From NCBI GenBank assembly GCA_024138015.1, contig JAMXBB010000008.1, positions 43,532,298 through 43,596,297 of the forward strand: a DNA stretch of 64,000 nt, given 5' to 3'. This document shows positions 22,541 through 35,761 of this stretch, one piece after another. The first letter of the stretch is position 1. Every line of letters begins with the position of its first letter. This stretch comes from Lumnitzera littorea (lineage: Eukaryota > Streptophyta > Magnoliopsida > Myrtales > Combretaceae). The notes beneath the pieces are model-generated. The model saw nothing but the letters and a program-made list of their open reading frames with translations. It was not told the origin of the DNA and did no database searches. The translations under genes were made by a program, and so were the position numbers.

Positions 22541-24489
22541 CACTTATTGTAAGGCCCATAATTTGATGTTTCGGAATCGATACGTAAAATTTAGAGCGAT
22601 TATGTAAATTATTTGATTGAGTTTGAATTTTACAACGAAGTTAAGAATATTAATGAAAGTAACGTTATAAGTTTGAATTTAGGAAAGTAAAATAATTAAA
22701 TGTTATATTATTGAGTTATATGGAAATTATTTGTTATTTACCGGAAACATGTAAAATAAGTTCTGATAATTAATGGGATGCTAAAAACAAAATATATGTA
22801 TACTAAAAATCATAAAATAACTTAAATAATATTTAGGAGTATATATTTGTATTATGTATGAATTTATGTATGGATAAAAATACCTAAAATCATCTAAAAC
22901 ACCTGATATATACTAAATAATACTAAAATAAATAAAGAAAATTAATAAAAAATTAAGGGAAAATATGTGACAACCTAGTTTGATACCCTACATGGTGTTG
23001 CAGTCTAGAAATGATATATGAGCTAGGTTTGGAGGTGATTAAGGACACCTATTGAGCTTAAGGACCTTTAATTAGTGACACTTGGATAGGAAACAAATTG
23101 TCAATCGATCCAATCCTCCCTATAAATTCAGAAACTCACTTCTATAATTCACTTTGGACACTATAAGATTCAATAAAAATAGAGGGAGGGTGAGAAAGCT
23201 CAAGTTAGCATTTTAAAAGAATCATACAAAAAATAGGTGAACTTAGGTGAAATGGGAGTGCACATATCAAACAAAGACCTGGGAATGAGACCACCAAATA
23301 GCCACTCCGATTCCCTTTACTATCAACAAAGGCTTAACCGTTACTAATGGCTGGATCATCCATCATCTATGAGTGGTCTAAATTTGTTTGATTTTTTTAA
23401 TTTCTCTAAAGATACTTATTTTCACCTAAAAATTATGGAAAAATTTATTTTGGCATATTTTTATATGTAGTTTTAAGAAAAAAATTTTTTTTGTTCAAAT
23501 TAAGTCTCCAAAAATATATCACCCTTAATAAACTGACTAAATCGGACCGATTTCGCTTTTATTTTCAAAAACCTAATTAATGTTGTTTTGGCTCTAAAAT
23601 TTTCCTATGAGACATCCATTATGAATATTAAATTATTGTAAGAAGTTTTTCATGCAAAATATTTTTCATAATTTTATTTGGATTTTTGGTCTAAAATTCT
23701 ATTAAAATAATATTTTTTAAACCTATATTTAATACATTTTCAATCTATTGATTTAGATTTTGAGCCAGGGTGAATTCTAATGTTTTATGGTGTTGAATGA
23801 TGTTGGTAGATAAATTTTATGGTGCTAGGAGTATTGGTTTCACATGTTGTGAATTGGGGAGTTGGTGTATGTGTATTGTATAAGATTATGAAGTAAAGGA
23901 GTCAAGTGAAGTTGACTTGAAATTAAAATAGAACTAGGTTGAATGAAGGATTTTAAATTTGATTATGAATCAAACTTAGGAGTAGTATGCCAAAATGTGG
24001 ATTATACTCAAATCAAAAGCTCATTTAAAAGCAAATTCAGAATCAAGGTTAATAAAAGTGCACTAGGAAGTCGATTAGAACCTGAATCAGGGACCATAAT
24101 CAACTAAGTTAGAGGTTGTTAGGTTTTGTAGAATGGGTTATTGGGCGTATTTAGTGATCATAAGTAAAGTGTAATTAGGAGCTAAATCAGAACCTAATTT
24201 AAAAGCAAAATCAGAATCGAGGTTAGTAGAAGTATAATAGGGAGTTAGTCAGAACCTAAACCAAATGTTACATTCACCTAAATAAATTGTGGGAAATAGG
24301 TTAGAACGCATTTATGAGAATTAAAAATGAAGGGTATTCAAAAGCTATACTAGAACCTAATTCAAAGACTGAATCAGAGTTGGAATTAGAAGCAAATTTA
24401 GAACCTAACTGAACATGAAAAGTAATTACAAGGGACTTAAATCTGAATGACTAAATGTAGTAATACCGTAAATTGAGAATAATAATTTA
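22541..24489. other. Non-coding repeat-like DNA with LTR-type starts and degenerate repeats
   Basis: Words such as tgtaaggccc (22548) and tgtgacaacc (22966) resemble the starts of long plant Gypsy LTRs. No matching ends or target duplications were found. At 24030-24260 two segments of the form gcaaattcagaatcaaggtt ... gaacct recur about 171 bp apart. No coding sequence was seen. Confidence 0.35.
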
Positions 24490-24574
24490 TGATGCAGAAT
24501 AAAGCTTATATACTTAATTTGTATGAATACGGAAATTATATTTATATTATAGGGACAAGTGAGAAACCAATGGG

Positions 24575-24724
24575 TTCTTCGAAATATTGAAGAAAATAAA
24601 GTGAGTATATAGACAATGAAATATAGTAGTTGACGTGAAGTTGTTTGGATTCTTCGAAATATTGAAGAAAATAAAGTAAGTACATAGACAATGAAATATA
24701 GTAGTTGACGTGAAGTTGTTTGGA
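24575..24724. repeat. 75-bp tandem duplication inside the left E2 LTR
   Basis: Two consecutive units begin ttcttcgaaatattgaag at 24575 and 24650 and are almost identical. The right LTR (near 34350-34425) has one copy, so the duplication arose in this LTR after insertion. Confidence 0.9.
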
Positions 24725-25244
24725 GGATGTAACCCACTAATGAATATAACATGACTTGATACTTTACTTGATATGATACACAAGCTGATATCAAGGTCTA
24801 CCTATCACTAATTTTGCACTACTCGGCAAGATTAGATAAGGGTGTAAGAAAATGGACTTAGAGAGAGTTGTTTCACAAGAATAGCATATTAAATGTTTAT
24901 TTTGTAAAATAAGAAGATTCCAACTTATAAGGAGAAGTGACTATTTATAGTAAGTTTCTAAGATAACAATACAAATAAAGAAATTATAAAAAGGGAGATT
25001 CCTAACACCTACGAAAAAGGAAAAAAAGGACAAATGACAAAAAAGGGAAAAATAGTACATTGTAAAATGAAATGGATAGGTGGCAGTATAACATTGGTTC
25101 TATACAAAAATTCTCTAATCACAGCAGGCGAGAGGAATAAAGATGTTGTGGCAATAAAGAGACTAGGATGAGAAATGTTGTGAGAATTGGGAGAAAGCGG
25201 CCGAGAGAGAAGTACTAGGTTAGTATGAGATTAGCTCTTGTTAT

Positions 25245-28200
25245 TGATAAATGTGTAAAATTGCATATTTATCTCCATTTAGTTACTGTATATTTATGCA
25301 TTTCATGATTTTTTTTTATGAGTTATGCTTAGAAATTATGAAAAAAGCAATTTTCTTGGTCAGTTGTATAAATATTGAGAAAAAGGATCAAAATATGACT
25401 CAAATAGCTCTTATAAACTCATGTATTCATATCATAATCGTATATATTTTTTTTATGTGAGTTTATGCAATTCATAAAAGAAAGAGTCATTCAGTTAGCT
25501 ATTTAGCCATATTCTTAAGGGCACACACTTATATTAGTTGCTTAAGCTTGGTTTTCATTAATATGAGCTCATTGGTTCTCTCCATGTTGCTATTTTTGTA
25601 GCATATTTTCACAGCAAACTCAAGTTCTTGTTCTCTAACCAACATGTGCAGCAGCACATTAAAGTCCAATCTGAGCACCAAACAGAGTAGAAATGAAACA
25701 AGAAATAATATTGAGCAGTTTGAATCCCATCTTATAGATGAAAAGATACACACATGTGGCCTCACTTGAAGTTCTCTACTTGAACAAACAACAGTAGCTC
25801 ATAACCTTTGCTTGAGTTGAAAATAAATTAATAGTGGCCCCAAAACTTCAAGCCCATGTTAGATCTTTTTGTTGGGAAGCAAGTAATAGGGTATTTCATG
25901 CAACCAACAAGTCATCAGCAGCTCCTGGAACTTAGGATTGATAGACTTGCTCTGAAGCTCCCAATTTGTATCAAGTTCAGCCTGAAACAAAGGGTAACAA
26001 CAATAGAGACTTGTTGTAATTTAAACTAGAGCTGCAGTTGAGAATCGAGAGCATTCAGCTAAGCAGCTTGTCTTCTCCTCAAGCCAAGATCGAGCAGCTC
26101 CTCTTGTGTGACAACTTCAATACAACTGCAGTAACTCATTTCAGACTAGAATTTTTAGGCCGAGCACTCCAAAAACACAATTGGCATACTTCACAATCAA
26201 GGACATGGAAAACCCAATCTATTAGTCATCTTACAATTTCTTGTTGAGGCTAACTTAACGTATTTTAGTTTAGATAACCATATAAGCTCATCACTTGCTT
26301 TTGGTTTATCTGACAGGTAACCATCCATTCAAGCTTCTGGTTGGGTTCAATCCATTCGAGCTGCTGAACTTCAATTGCAGTAGTTACAAGTTTAGGAAGA
26401 GCAGCTCTCTTGGTACTCTCCAAATTGTACATGCTACAGAAACTTCTTGAGCTGCAATTTTCAGCAATAAGTTCTTTAAGAACTAAGCTATGTTGAATAG
26501 CAAATCCTCATATCCAAGCACGAGTCAGGGGATTTATGAGATGCAAATTTCTACTCAATTACAGCAGCAGTTGAGACTTCATGCCGAGCTCCCAAAGTGC
26601 ATCAACTTCTATCCAAACCAAACCAAGATGAATCAGGCCGAGAACCAAACCAAGCAACATTCCAAGCTTGAATGATTGAAAGTTCTCTAAATGATTCAGC
26701 AGCTAGGATTGGAGTCCATTTACTTCACAAGCCAAATCAATCCATGATATGTAGCAAAGTTGAGTTGTTATCCTCAATGTGCTAGGAATTCATTTCATAT
26801 TGGACAGCAGCTTCAGCTAAGTTACTCCCTATAGCAGAGCACCATGCTAGGCCGAGAACTCCAAAACTGAGGACTTCTTGCTTACTCGAAGACTGAAACC
26901 AAGCAGCTTTGACTTTGCTCGAGGCAAGACCAAACAAGCCGAGGGCACTACAACAGCCACTGAACAGCAGTATGCTTGAGAAGCTTTAGCAGCAACTCCA
27001 AATGAGACATCACGTGGTAGCAACCAGCCATTGATGGACCTAAAGACGAGCAACAACTATTGTCCACTTACTCCTGAGCAACTCCTAGCTGAGAACCAAG
27101 TTCCAAACTGTAAGAACAAAGGCTTTGCCAAGTACTTCAAGTGGTAGACAAGATGTTACTTCATCCAACCAAGCGTACTATCACGAACTACAACAGCAGC
27201 TGCACATGAACAAGAACAGAAGCTCTTTCTTTTCTTGAGTTAAAAGCCAAGCACGAACTCCAATCAAGCAGGCAATTTTCATTTGAACTGCAATAGAACA
27301 CTTTAATTCAGTTGAGAACAAAGCACTAACAACAACTGCAACAGTCCTAGCTGAGAAGCTCTAAGCAGCAGCAGCAGCAGCCGAGAGCTCTAAATGACAA
27401 CATCTGCAGCACGCCAAATCCAATTAACCAAGCGCAGCAGCTAATGAGAACCGAGAACTGAGCACTCTGAACATCAATTAGCCAAACAAATTACAACAGC
27501 ACGAAATAGTAACGTGGCATTCAATTTCCAACTAGCAGCAGCAGCTCACGAAATTGAATCCAACAGCCATGACATCCAACTCCAAAGCAGCAATTGATAA
27601 CAACCAACAGCAGCCGTGGCCATGAACTCTAGTTAATGAACAACAACTGCAGCGAACTACAACAGCAGCATGCGAGCTGATACATACTGATCTGTAGTGC
27701 TAAGAATTACAATTCGTAAAGAATCCAACTCCAAGAGCAGTACTTGGGCTTGATTATCTATTTACTTCAGAAAAATAAGCCCACGTTAAGTACACTTGGG
27801 AAGCAAGGACACCTAGCAGCTAATTAATTTTGTCGTGGATTGTTGTGTCACGTTGAAAAGCCCATTGTCATAGATAAATTACACATGCCCACGTGGAGAG
27901 AAATAGCAACCATTTCGGAATATTGCATAAGGTCCAGTAGCATTTAGTTTTAAAAGAATATCAGGATGAAGTGGACATCAGCTGGATTGAGTAAAGGAAC
28001 TTGGGGTTATAGACTGACGGAAGCTTTACATTCTATCCGGGTTTAGCCTCTAGAAGTTTGGGCTAAAATTCTAATCTAACCTTATTTTGAAAATCTTACT
28101 TCCAGTATGGGGATATTCTCTTCTCGGGCTATTACTAATTAGAGTCCATGCTAACAAAAAGGGAAGGATACGTCCGTTGTGGGCTGTGGGAAAGAAAAAA

Positions 28201-29293
28201 AGAAGACAAAGGACGAGAAGAAAAACTTGAGTAGCTTAGGGATTTTTATTTGTTTTTTAGTTTAGTAAAGACTAGAAACTTTATTTAGTATTTTATTAAT
28301 TTGATTATGTTGTCTTTAATTTCAAGACTTTAAATTATTTTGTTCTAGTTTGTTAGAGGATCATCCTGGATTCCAAATGAATCGAGATATGCTGATTATT
28401 GTATCGGGTTTCGAGATCGAATATACCGATCAAAATGTTTTTTTTTTCTTGTTATTTCAATTCAAATATATCTTGATTTATTTGGGTTTTGTGATATGAT
28501 TTAGTACTTAATTTAATTGGGCTTTGTATTGATAGATTTGGTGAATTGAAGTGTTCGTATATTATTCCGATGTCGATATTGAGTGTTTGCGTATTTTTCT
28601 ATTGTGTTAATCATTTAGTTATTTAGTATGTGGCCATTATTTTTTAGCTAGATAGGGTTGTAGGATATCCGGGAGGGTTTTGAAAATTTGTGTTGAACAT
28701 AACCTAGATTTTTGAAAAAGCTTGTTATAGGGATATATCGGTTTTAATTAAATTCATGAACTTACGCATTTAATGTGGTTAGAAGTATGGTTTGGGTCAT
28801 GAGGACATGCTAAAACCATATTTCTAACTAGAATAATAAATTCGATGTGAGTGGACTATTGTTTACCAGATAATTATAGATGAATTGTCTTAACGGGTGA
28901 ATTTATACTATAATTAGAATTTTGCTACTCTTGGAGGTGAGCGAGTTTTAGTGAGTTTAGTTAAATCTCTTACAGTCAATTTCAAATATCGATTTAAGGT
29001 ATTACATCGATTCAAATGAGAATAAATTTACGAATCCCAATTTGATCTTTTTTTATCTCCTAAACTTGAGACTATTATAGTGCAATTAGAACATTTCATT
29101 TAGTGTTCATCTTGTTATTTAGTTTTCACTTACTTTTAATTCAATTATTGATAGTTTAGCTTAGGAAAAAACTCAGATAATTTAGTATTTAGCACCTAAC
29201 TTTTTGTGGAATACGACCTTAACTCACCGTTTGTACTACTTCCACAACCCGATACACTTGTCGATTCATATACTCACATTTTCCGCAAGTTAA
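25245..29293. mobile_element. 4.05-kb non-coding insertion splitting the E2 LTR (solo-LTR- or LARD-like)
   Basis: The family-B LTR breaks off at cttgttat and resumes at gttactctgcagg; the right E2 LTR has cttgttatttggtagg with nothing between. The insert starts TGATAAATG, and gttat/gttac (one mismatch) looks like its target duplication. The last 120 bp, with ggaatacgacc and acaacccgatacact words, resembles the 3' end of long Tat/Athila-type LTRs. No gag or pol was seen and no clear internal pair of direct repeats was found, so a giant solo LTR or a large non-autonomous derivative are both possible. Confidence 0.65.
26000..27720. repeat. AGCAGC-rich quasi-repetitive region inside the nested insertion
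   Basis: Words such as agcagc, gagcagct, caactcca and ccgagaac recur densely with irregular spacing, including a pure (CAG)n run near 27370-27382. Stops occur in all frames, so it is not a long polyglutamine ORF. The composition differs sharply from the AT-rich flanks. Confidence 0.6.
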
Positions 29294-29540
29294 GTTACTC
29301 TGCAGGAACTCTTAATAGCAGGTCAGATCACTTGATACAAAGTCCTCGGCTTGAGAAAAGTCAGCATTGGCATAATAGAGCATAGTACAACAACCCCGAG
29401 CTCTTGAGAAATTTAGCCATCCACCTTCTGTGTATTGATTCTCGTCATTGGTAGGTTAACGAGAGAGAATTCTTTAGGTGAGGGACTAGAGGCTTTTGAG
29501 GCGTGTGTGAATAAGTGGGCCAGTGGTTGGTAATCTATCA

Positions 29541-30740
29541 ACTCCCCAGGGTTGTTGGAGATTTGTCCTCAAATCATGATCTTCATCATCATCTGGTACA
29601 TAAGGAGTTAGGTTGGTAATGTTGCATGTGGTAGACATGCTGTACCCCTCAGGTAGCTCAACCTTATAGTTGTTATCATTAATACGCCTTAGGATCTTGT
29701 ATGGTCCAGTCACTTTGGGAGATAGTTTGTTCGTCCTCATGTCAGGGAAGCGTTTCTTACTAACATAGATCTAAACAAGGTCTCTAGGGGTATAAACGAC
29801 TCGTCTCCTTCCTTGGCTTCCTTATTCCTTCTATCGGGCCATAGTCTTGGCTAGTTATTCGACAAATCTCTAATGTAACTTCTAGAATTCCTCGGCTTAT
29901 TATAGGCCGGGTTGGCTTTCCCCTTGTGTAGTAAGACTGATAATTAAATCTAGGGGTAAGTTTAGGTTAAGCCCATAAACGACCTCAAACGGAGATTTTC
30001 CTATCGAGTTATGAGCTAAGTAGTTGTAGGAAAACTTAATGATAGGTAGGCATAAATCTTAGTTGTGAAAATTCTTCCTAACAGCTACTTGCAGGAGGTT
30101 GCCGATTGTCTTGTTTACAACTTCAGTTTGGCCGTTTGTCTAGGGGTGGTAAGAAGTACTGAACATGAGCTTAGTGCCAAGTTTCTTCCACAGGGTTCTC
30201 TAGAAAAAGCTTGTGAACTTTGAGTTACAATTGGACATAATACTTCTTGGTACTCTATGCAGTCACATAATTTCCTGCAAAAAGAGGTTAGTGACAAATA
30301 AAACATCATTAGTTCTATAACAGGGAATGAAGTGGCTTTTCTTGCTGAATCGATTGAACACCACTATGATTGAGTCATGTCTTCTTGACGTTCAGGGTAG
30401 GCCAAGCATGAAATCTATGCTTAGGTTAGTCTATGGTTGCTTTGGTATAGGTAAGGGTGTGTACTCTCTATATGGCTCTCTCTTTCCCTTTGAATGCTTA
30501 CATACCTTGTACCCCTCAAGAATTCGGTGCACAACCTTCATTATCCCAAGTTAGTAGAAATGTTCTTTTAATATCTTAATTGTCCTTTTTTCCCTAAAAT
30601 GGATGGCTAAACCCCCAGCATGAGCTTCTTAGACGAGCAGTTCTCTTGTTGAACCACTTGGTACACAAACCTGCTTCCCCTTCATCAAGAATCCCTAATT
30701 CAAGTAGAATCCATCTATAGCTCCTCCAACATTGCACTTG
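29541..30740 (-). pseudogene. E2 integrase remnant
   Basis: Minus-strand blocks in order: CHRILEGYKVCKHSKG (zinc-binding region), YTPLPIPKQP followed by SIDFMLGLP (first catalytic Asp), VVFNRFSKKSHFIP, then YNYLAHNSIGKSPFEVVYG. The C-terminal GPYKILRRINDNNYKVELPE module follows, near 29640-29710. The C-terminal frame runs on into the LTR. Stops interrupt the core. The family function is insertion of element cDNA into the genome. Confidence 0.8.
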
Positions 30741-30759
30741 ACCACTAAGTGTCCAAAAT

Positions 30760-31390
30760 GTGGATCATACTTATATTGATCAGGTAGAGTACCAAATCTA
30801 AGTACCTTGGCTTTCAATGTTGTGATGAAAGTATGAAGACGAGAAAGAGCATCTTCCACAGTGTTGGTACTCCCTTTCTTATATTGGATGATGTAGCAGA
30901 AAGACTCTAGGAATTTAACCGATTTGGCATGACGCCGAGAAAGTTTTGTTGCTCATGAAGATGCTTGAGAGACTCATGATCTGAGTAAACGATGAATTTT
31001 CTCGGCAACAAATAATGCTGCCAGTTCTGTAATGTTTGGATAAGGGCGTAGAACTTCTCGTCGTATGTTGAGTAATTTAGGGCAACACCTTAGAGTTTTT
31101 CGCTGAAATAGGCAATTGGTTAGCGCTCTTGCATAAGGATAACACCAATGTCGATGCTGGACATGTCACACTCCACCTTAAAAACTTTCTCAAAATCAGG
31201 GAGGGCGAGTACTGGGGTTGATGTCAACTTGGATTTTATCTCTTTGAAACTTTTTTGAGCTTTCTCCGACCACCTAAACTCAGTGTTCTTCTTAGTCAAT
31301 TTAGTTAAAGGCGCAGTTATGGAACTGAAGTTTCGAATGAATCTCCGATAAACAAAGCTAGACCATGAAAGCTCTTGACTTCAATAGCAC
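30760..31390 (-). pseudogene. E2 RNase H remnant
   Basis: The minus strand reads GVILMQER, AYFSEKL, LNYSTYDEKFYALIQTLQ, WQHYLLPRKFIVYSDHESL in order. This is the Ty3/Gypsy RNase H domain with its tDHeSL block. At least two in-frame stops are present. It would degrade the RNA strand of the replication hybrid. Confidence 0.8.
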
Positions 31391-31393
31391 TAG

Positions 31394-32352
31394 TCACGTA
31401 GGCCACTCAAGAATAGCTTTGACTTTTTCGTCATTAACTCGAACTCCTTTCCTTAAAACAACATATCTGAGCAGGACAACATTGCTTTGATAGAATGTAC
31501 ATTTCTTCAGGTTTTTGAATAATCTCTTGGTATGGCAGATGTTGAATACCGATCTTAGATGCTCAACATAGGTGATGAGGTCAACACTATAGACGAGAAT
31601 GTTATCAAAGTAAACCACAATGCATTTGCCAATCAATGTTCTAAGTACATGATTCATTAGTCGCATTATTGTACTTGGTGCATTAGTTAGACCAAACGAC
31701 ATCGCCATCCATTCGAGTAGACCATCCCTTGTCTTGAAGGCCATCTTCCATTCATCTCCAGGTCTCATACGTATTTGGCGGTAGTCACTCTTTAAGTCAA
31801 TCTTTGAGAAGATTTGGGCACCATGCAACTCATTAAGCATATCATCTAATCGTGGGATCGGATAATGGTATTTAATGGTAATTTTGTTGATGGGACAACT
31901 ATCAATAGACATTCTCCATGACCCATCTCTCGTAGGTATTAGTACAGTTGGTATGATACATGGGCTCATACTCTTTTGGATGTATCCGTAGTTTACCAAC
32001 TCATAACTTTCTTCTTTAGCTCGGTTACCTGCTTAGGATTAAGTCTATAAGTAGGTCGGTTTGGTAAGGCGGCTCTAAGCTAAAGGGTGATGCAATTCTC
32101 AATGCGTTTCAAGGGAGGTGAACCTTTCGGCATCTCGATAGGAAATATGTCGGCATAGTCTTGAAGTAGTTGCTGCACCTTGGTAGGTAAGCTCTCAGCT
32201 TCTCTTACTTCCAAGAGTCTCCTGACTAAAAGTAGCACATAGTCTTCGACCTTGACTTCTTGAGCAAATTGAGCTCGGGAAATCACTAAGGACTTTTGTT
32301 GTAGTGATTTGCTAACCTTTTCTTGGGCTTCCTGCACTTCCTTAGGACTCAT
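31394..32352 (-). pseudogene. E2 protease-RT linker and reverse transcriptase, catalytic Asp lost
   Basis: A 90-codon linker (ending PKGSPPLKRIENCI) precedes a 201-codon RT palm region with IPTRDGSWRMSIDS, YPIPRLDDML, FSKIDLKSDYRQIR, MSFGLTNAPST and YFDNILVYS. The last should read Y-F-D-D, so the second metal-binding Asp is Asn. This is the longest uninterrupted pol frame in the window. The substitution alone would abolish polymerase activity, on established knowledge of the motif. Confidence 0.9.
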
Positions 32353-32699
32353 GGGTATTAGTATAACTTTCTTCCTATCCTTCTAGAACATGTAGGTGTT
32401 CCTATACCCATTGTGTAATACTTTCAAGTAAAATAGCTATGGTCGGTCGAGTAAGAAGTGCACATGGGAAGGACATCACACAACACCTCGTCTTTATACC
32501 TATCACCAATGGTAATCGGTATTCTAACTTGCTCGACAACATGTAAGACTCATTTTTTATTCATCCAGTGAATCTTGTACGGCTTAGGGTGTAGGAGGGT
32601 TGGCAATTTTATGACCTTAACTATCCTTTATGCTATGACAATAGTACAACTCCTTCCATTAATGATCAAGGTGCATAGCTTTCCATTTACTCGATAATT

Positions 32700-34094
32700 C
32701 GTATGGTAGAGGTTCTCCCTCTACTCATTCTCATCAACCATAAAAGCACTAAGAGATCGTTGAATGACAAAATAGTACTTGGTACCACCCTTAAGAGGTG
32801 TCTTGGCATCGGGGTCTTCCTGAAACTCTTCCAGCATCTTTTCAACTCCTATCTCTTCCTCTCCTTCGCTTGCACTCTTTACTTTAAACTGAAGCTTGTC
32901 TCCCTTTATTGTCATGACTTGGCGGTTCAGACATTGACTAGCCATGTGCTCATAACTGAGACATTTGAAACACTTGATCTCTTGGGTCTTTCTTCTAAAG
33001 CTTTAACCTTGGTCTCTTTGGACCTTAGGTACCTTGGCCTTGCCTTTACCTTGGCCTTCTTTTGGGTAGATTGTACTTGCCTTCGATATTCTACCTTAGA
33101 ATTGTTTGACACTTGGTCATTCCCTGGTTGGCTCTACATGTCGCTCCTGTTCGATAGTATAGGTTAGCTACTCGGCATTTGACTAACCTGGTTCTACCTC
33201 TACCTTTTGACTCTTTGTGGCACCTTGATGGCTTCATCCAGAGTCATAAGACTCTATAACTCCACTATGTTACCAATCTTGATCCTTAGCCAATAAATGA
33301 ACCGCACTATGGTTCGTGTCTTGGGTTCATCAACATAACATTAGACATGAGCAACTGAAACTTACGTACATAGTCGTCCATTGATCTGCTACATTATCTT
33401 AAGTCTTAGAGATGTTTGAAAGTGTCTTGTTCGTAGTGTTTGGGAATGAACCTACTTCTTAGGACTCTCTTAATTTCATTCCATGTTTGGACTTCTTGTC
33501 AGGCTCTCACGCGGATGCTCTACAACTTCTTTTACCACACTGTTGCATATCCAAAAAATCCATTGCAACCACTAGAATACGAACAGCATCCTCATAATCA
33601 TAAAAGTTGAATATTCTTTTGATTTTCTCCTCTTAGTCTAAGTAGTCATTAGCACTACTTGACCCATTGAAGCTCGGGTTCTGTACTTTGAGGTGTTTAG
33701 TGCCCCTAGGAGCCTTAAGTTCATGTTCACCAACTTCAACATACTGTTCTTCCTCTTCATACTCCTCTACTTCATCCAATTCCAACCTTCGCCTCACCAT
33801 TCTTTTGGTATGTTGAGGTGGTGCTTGGTTCACAGGAATGGGTTCTAGTGCATGCTGTTCGTTCATCTGTCTTCTTAGATTATCTCTCATTTCTTGGCCA
33901 TGTTTAGTGACAATCTTATCTTGTGGCCCTGTCTCTATGACTCTTTGCACCGAGACAGCTAAATTAGCTATAATAGTAGCTAGGTCTTGTATCTGCTCAT
34001 CAGTAGTACGTGGTGTTTGTTGGGTAACTTAATCATGACCATAAACATCACTCTAAACATCATTAATCTTTCCTTGAACATTAGGATTTGACAT
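32700..34094 (-). pseudogene. E2 gag remnant with canonical CCHC knuckle
   Basis: The minus strand starts MSNPNVQGKIND at 34094 and continues through TTDEQIQDLATIIANLAVSV. An acidic EVEEYEEEEQ block and the capsid start DYLDWEEKI follow. Near 32920-32960 it reads CFKCLSYEHMASQC, a textbook C-x2-C-x4-H-x4-C zinc knuckle. Stops occur near the start and in the capsid. The same N terminus is found in E3. Confidence 0.8.
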
Positions 34095-34288
34095 TCTCAA
34101 AACGAAGCTTTAGAAAATACTCTTCACACAAGAAATCCTTGCATACACATACAAATATCACACAAATTGTAACTGTAAACTTGCTCTGTTCTTCCAAATG
34201 AAAATAGAGTATTTCAATTAGCAAACTAGTAGGGACTATCACTACATAGCTTTTGGCCTCAACCTCAAGCTTTGATACTAGGATTATA

Positions 34289-35195
34289 TGATATGCCTAA
34301 GAGCTTAGTTATTACTAGGGCTTATTGTAGGAAGTAGGAAACCAATGGGTTCTTTGAAATATTGCAGAAAATAAAGTGAGTAAATCGACAATGAAATATA
34401 GTAGTTGACATGAAGCTGCTCGGAGGATATAACCCACCAACCAACATAACACGACTTGACACTTCACTTGATATGACACACAAGTTGATGTTAAGGTCCA
34501 CCTGCTACTAATCCTGAGTTACTTGGCAAGATTAGATAAGGGTGTAAGGAAATGGACTTAGAGAGAGTTGTCTCACAAGAACAGTGTATTCAATGTCTAT
34601 TTTGTAAAGTAAGATGATTTCGACTTACAAGGAGAAGGGACTATTTATAGCAAGTCACTAGGGCAACAATACAAATAAAGAAATTACAAAAAGAGAGATT
34701 CTTAGTACTTACGAAAAAGGGAAAAAAGGACAAATGACAAATGACAAAAAGGGAAAAATAGTATAGTGTCAGATGAAATGGATAGGTGGCAACGCAACAA
34801 TAGTTTCATATAAACATTCTCTAATCACAGCAGATGAGAGGAATCAAGATGTTGTAGTAATAAAGAGGCCAAGACAAGAAGTGTTGCCATAAGAATTAGG
34901 AGGAGGAGGCCGAGAGAGAAGTACTAGGCTAGTATGAGACTAGCGCTTGTTATTTGGTAGGAATTCTAGACAGTAAGTCAAATCACTTGGCATAGAGTTC
35001 TCAGCCAGAGAAAAGTCAGCATTAGCACAACAAAGCATAGTACAACAACCCGGAGCTCTCAGGGAATTGAGCCATCCACCTTTTATGTATTGTTTCTCGT
35101 CATCAGTAGGTTGATGAGAGCGAATTCTTTGATTGAGGGATTAAAGGCCTTTGAGGCGTGTGCGAGTGAGCGAGCCAATAATCGGTAACCCATCA
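34289..35195 (-). repeat. E2 5' LTR, family B (907 bp)
   Basis: It runs TGATATGCC to TAACCCATCA. A tata-like ctatttatag word lies near 34640. It aligns over its length with the split left LTR and with three other family-B LTRs in the window. Confidence 0.85.
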
Positions 35196-35761
35196 AGATA
35201 GTATGAATGTGTACATGCTTGCGTACACTTTTCTGAGCTTAATTATGTCCTACTGGACTGTTGTTCTAGAGTGTGATTGATTATACTACATGGTATTAAG
35301 TGATTACCTTAAATGGACCCAACCAAATTGGACTTAAAACTATAATTTGGTCATGCATTGCAACCTACTAGGGGATGTTAAGGGTTCTTCGACCAAATAC
35401 TAACCCCTTTGATAAGGATAACACTGTATTACAATGGTCCTTTATTTATCCTTAGTCAAACTAAGTAATAGGAGAGGGGGTCATGGCAAAGGTAAAGGTA
35501 GTGGTTCGAAGGTAGTCACCGGAGGAGTAGTATTTTCATTGCACAAGCTTAAGATTGGTTGTAAGCTACTGCATTCATGCTGAAACTCCTAAACCTAGAT
35601 TAGAGAGGAAGAAATTCTTCTAATTTCACAATGGATTGGATAACGTTATGCGATGGTATTTGTTTGTTGCATTACATTAACTAATTGCTTGATAACCTTT
35701 TTGTACTTGTATATAGTCTTTTGTCTCCGTCCCTACTTATTGAGTAGTTATTTGCTCATGT
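35196..35761. other. Non-coding, possibly an older family-D LTR fragment
   Basis: No ORF is present. The left part follows E2. The right part (ctacttattgagtagttatttgctcatgt) joins smoothly, across the 35762-39201 insertion, to tatgttcctatagatc, as if one older sequence had been interrupted. See the nested-LTR finding. Confidence 0.35.

Larger units (their letters stand above)
24490..35195 (-). mobile_element. E2: decayed Ty3/Gypsy LTR retrotransposon with nested insertion
   Basis: The left LTR occupies 24490-25244 plus 29294-29540 and the right LTR 34289-35195, both ending in a ..atca word. Between them, minus-strand remnants run gag, CCHC, protease/linker, RT, RNase H, integrase, the canonical Gypsy order. 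A primer-site-like word (reverse complement of gctttgatacta, near 34270-34280) borders the 5' LTR. The left LTR start has diverged, and the flanks attta and agata do not form a clean target duplication. It shares its LTR family (B) with copies at 39557, 41365 and 62260. Confidence 0.85.

Noticed and set aside
24426..24794. 122-codon minus-strand frame with repeated segments
   Set aside because: It is created by the 75-bp LTR duplication; no coding similarity.
32703..33167. 154-codon plus-strand frame
   Set aside because: It is the antisense shadow of the E2 gag/zinc-knuckle region.
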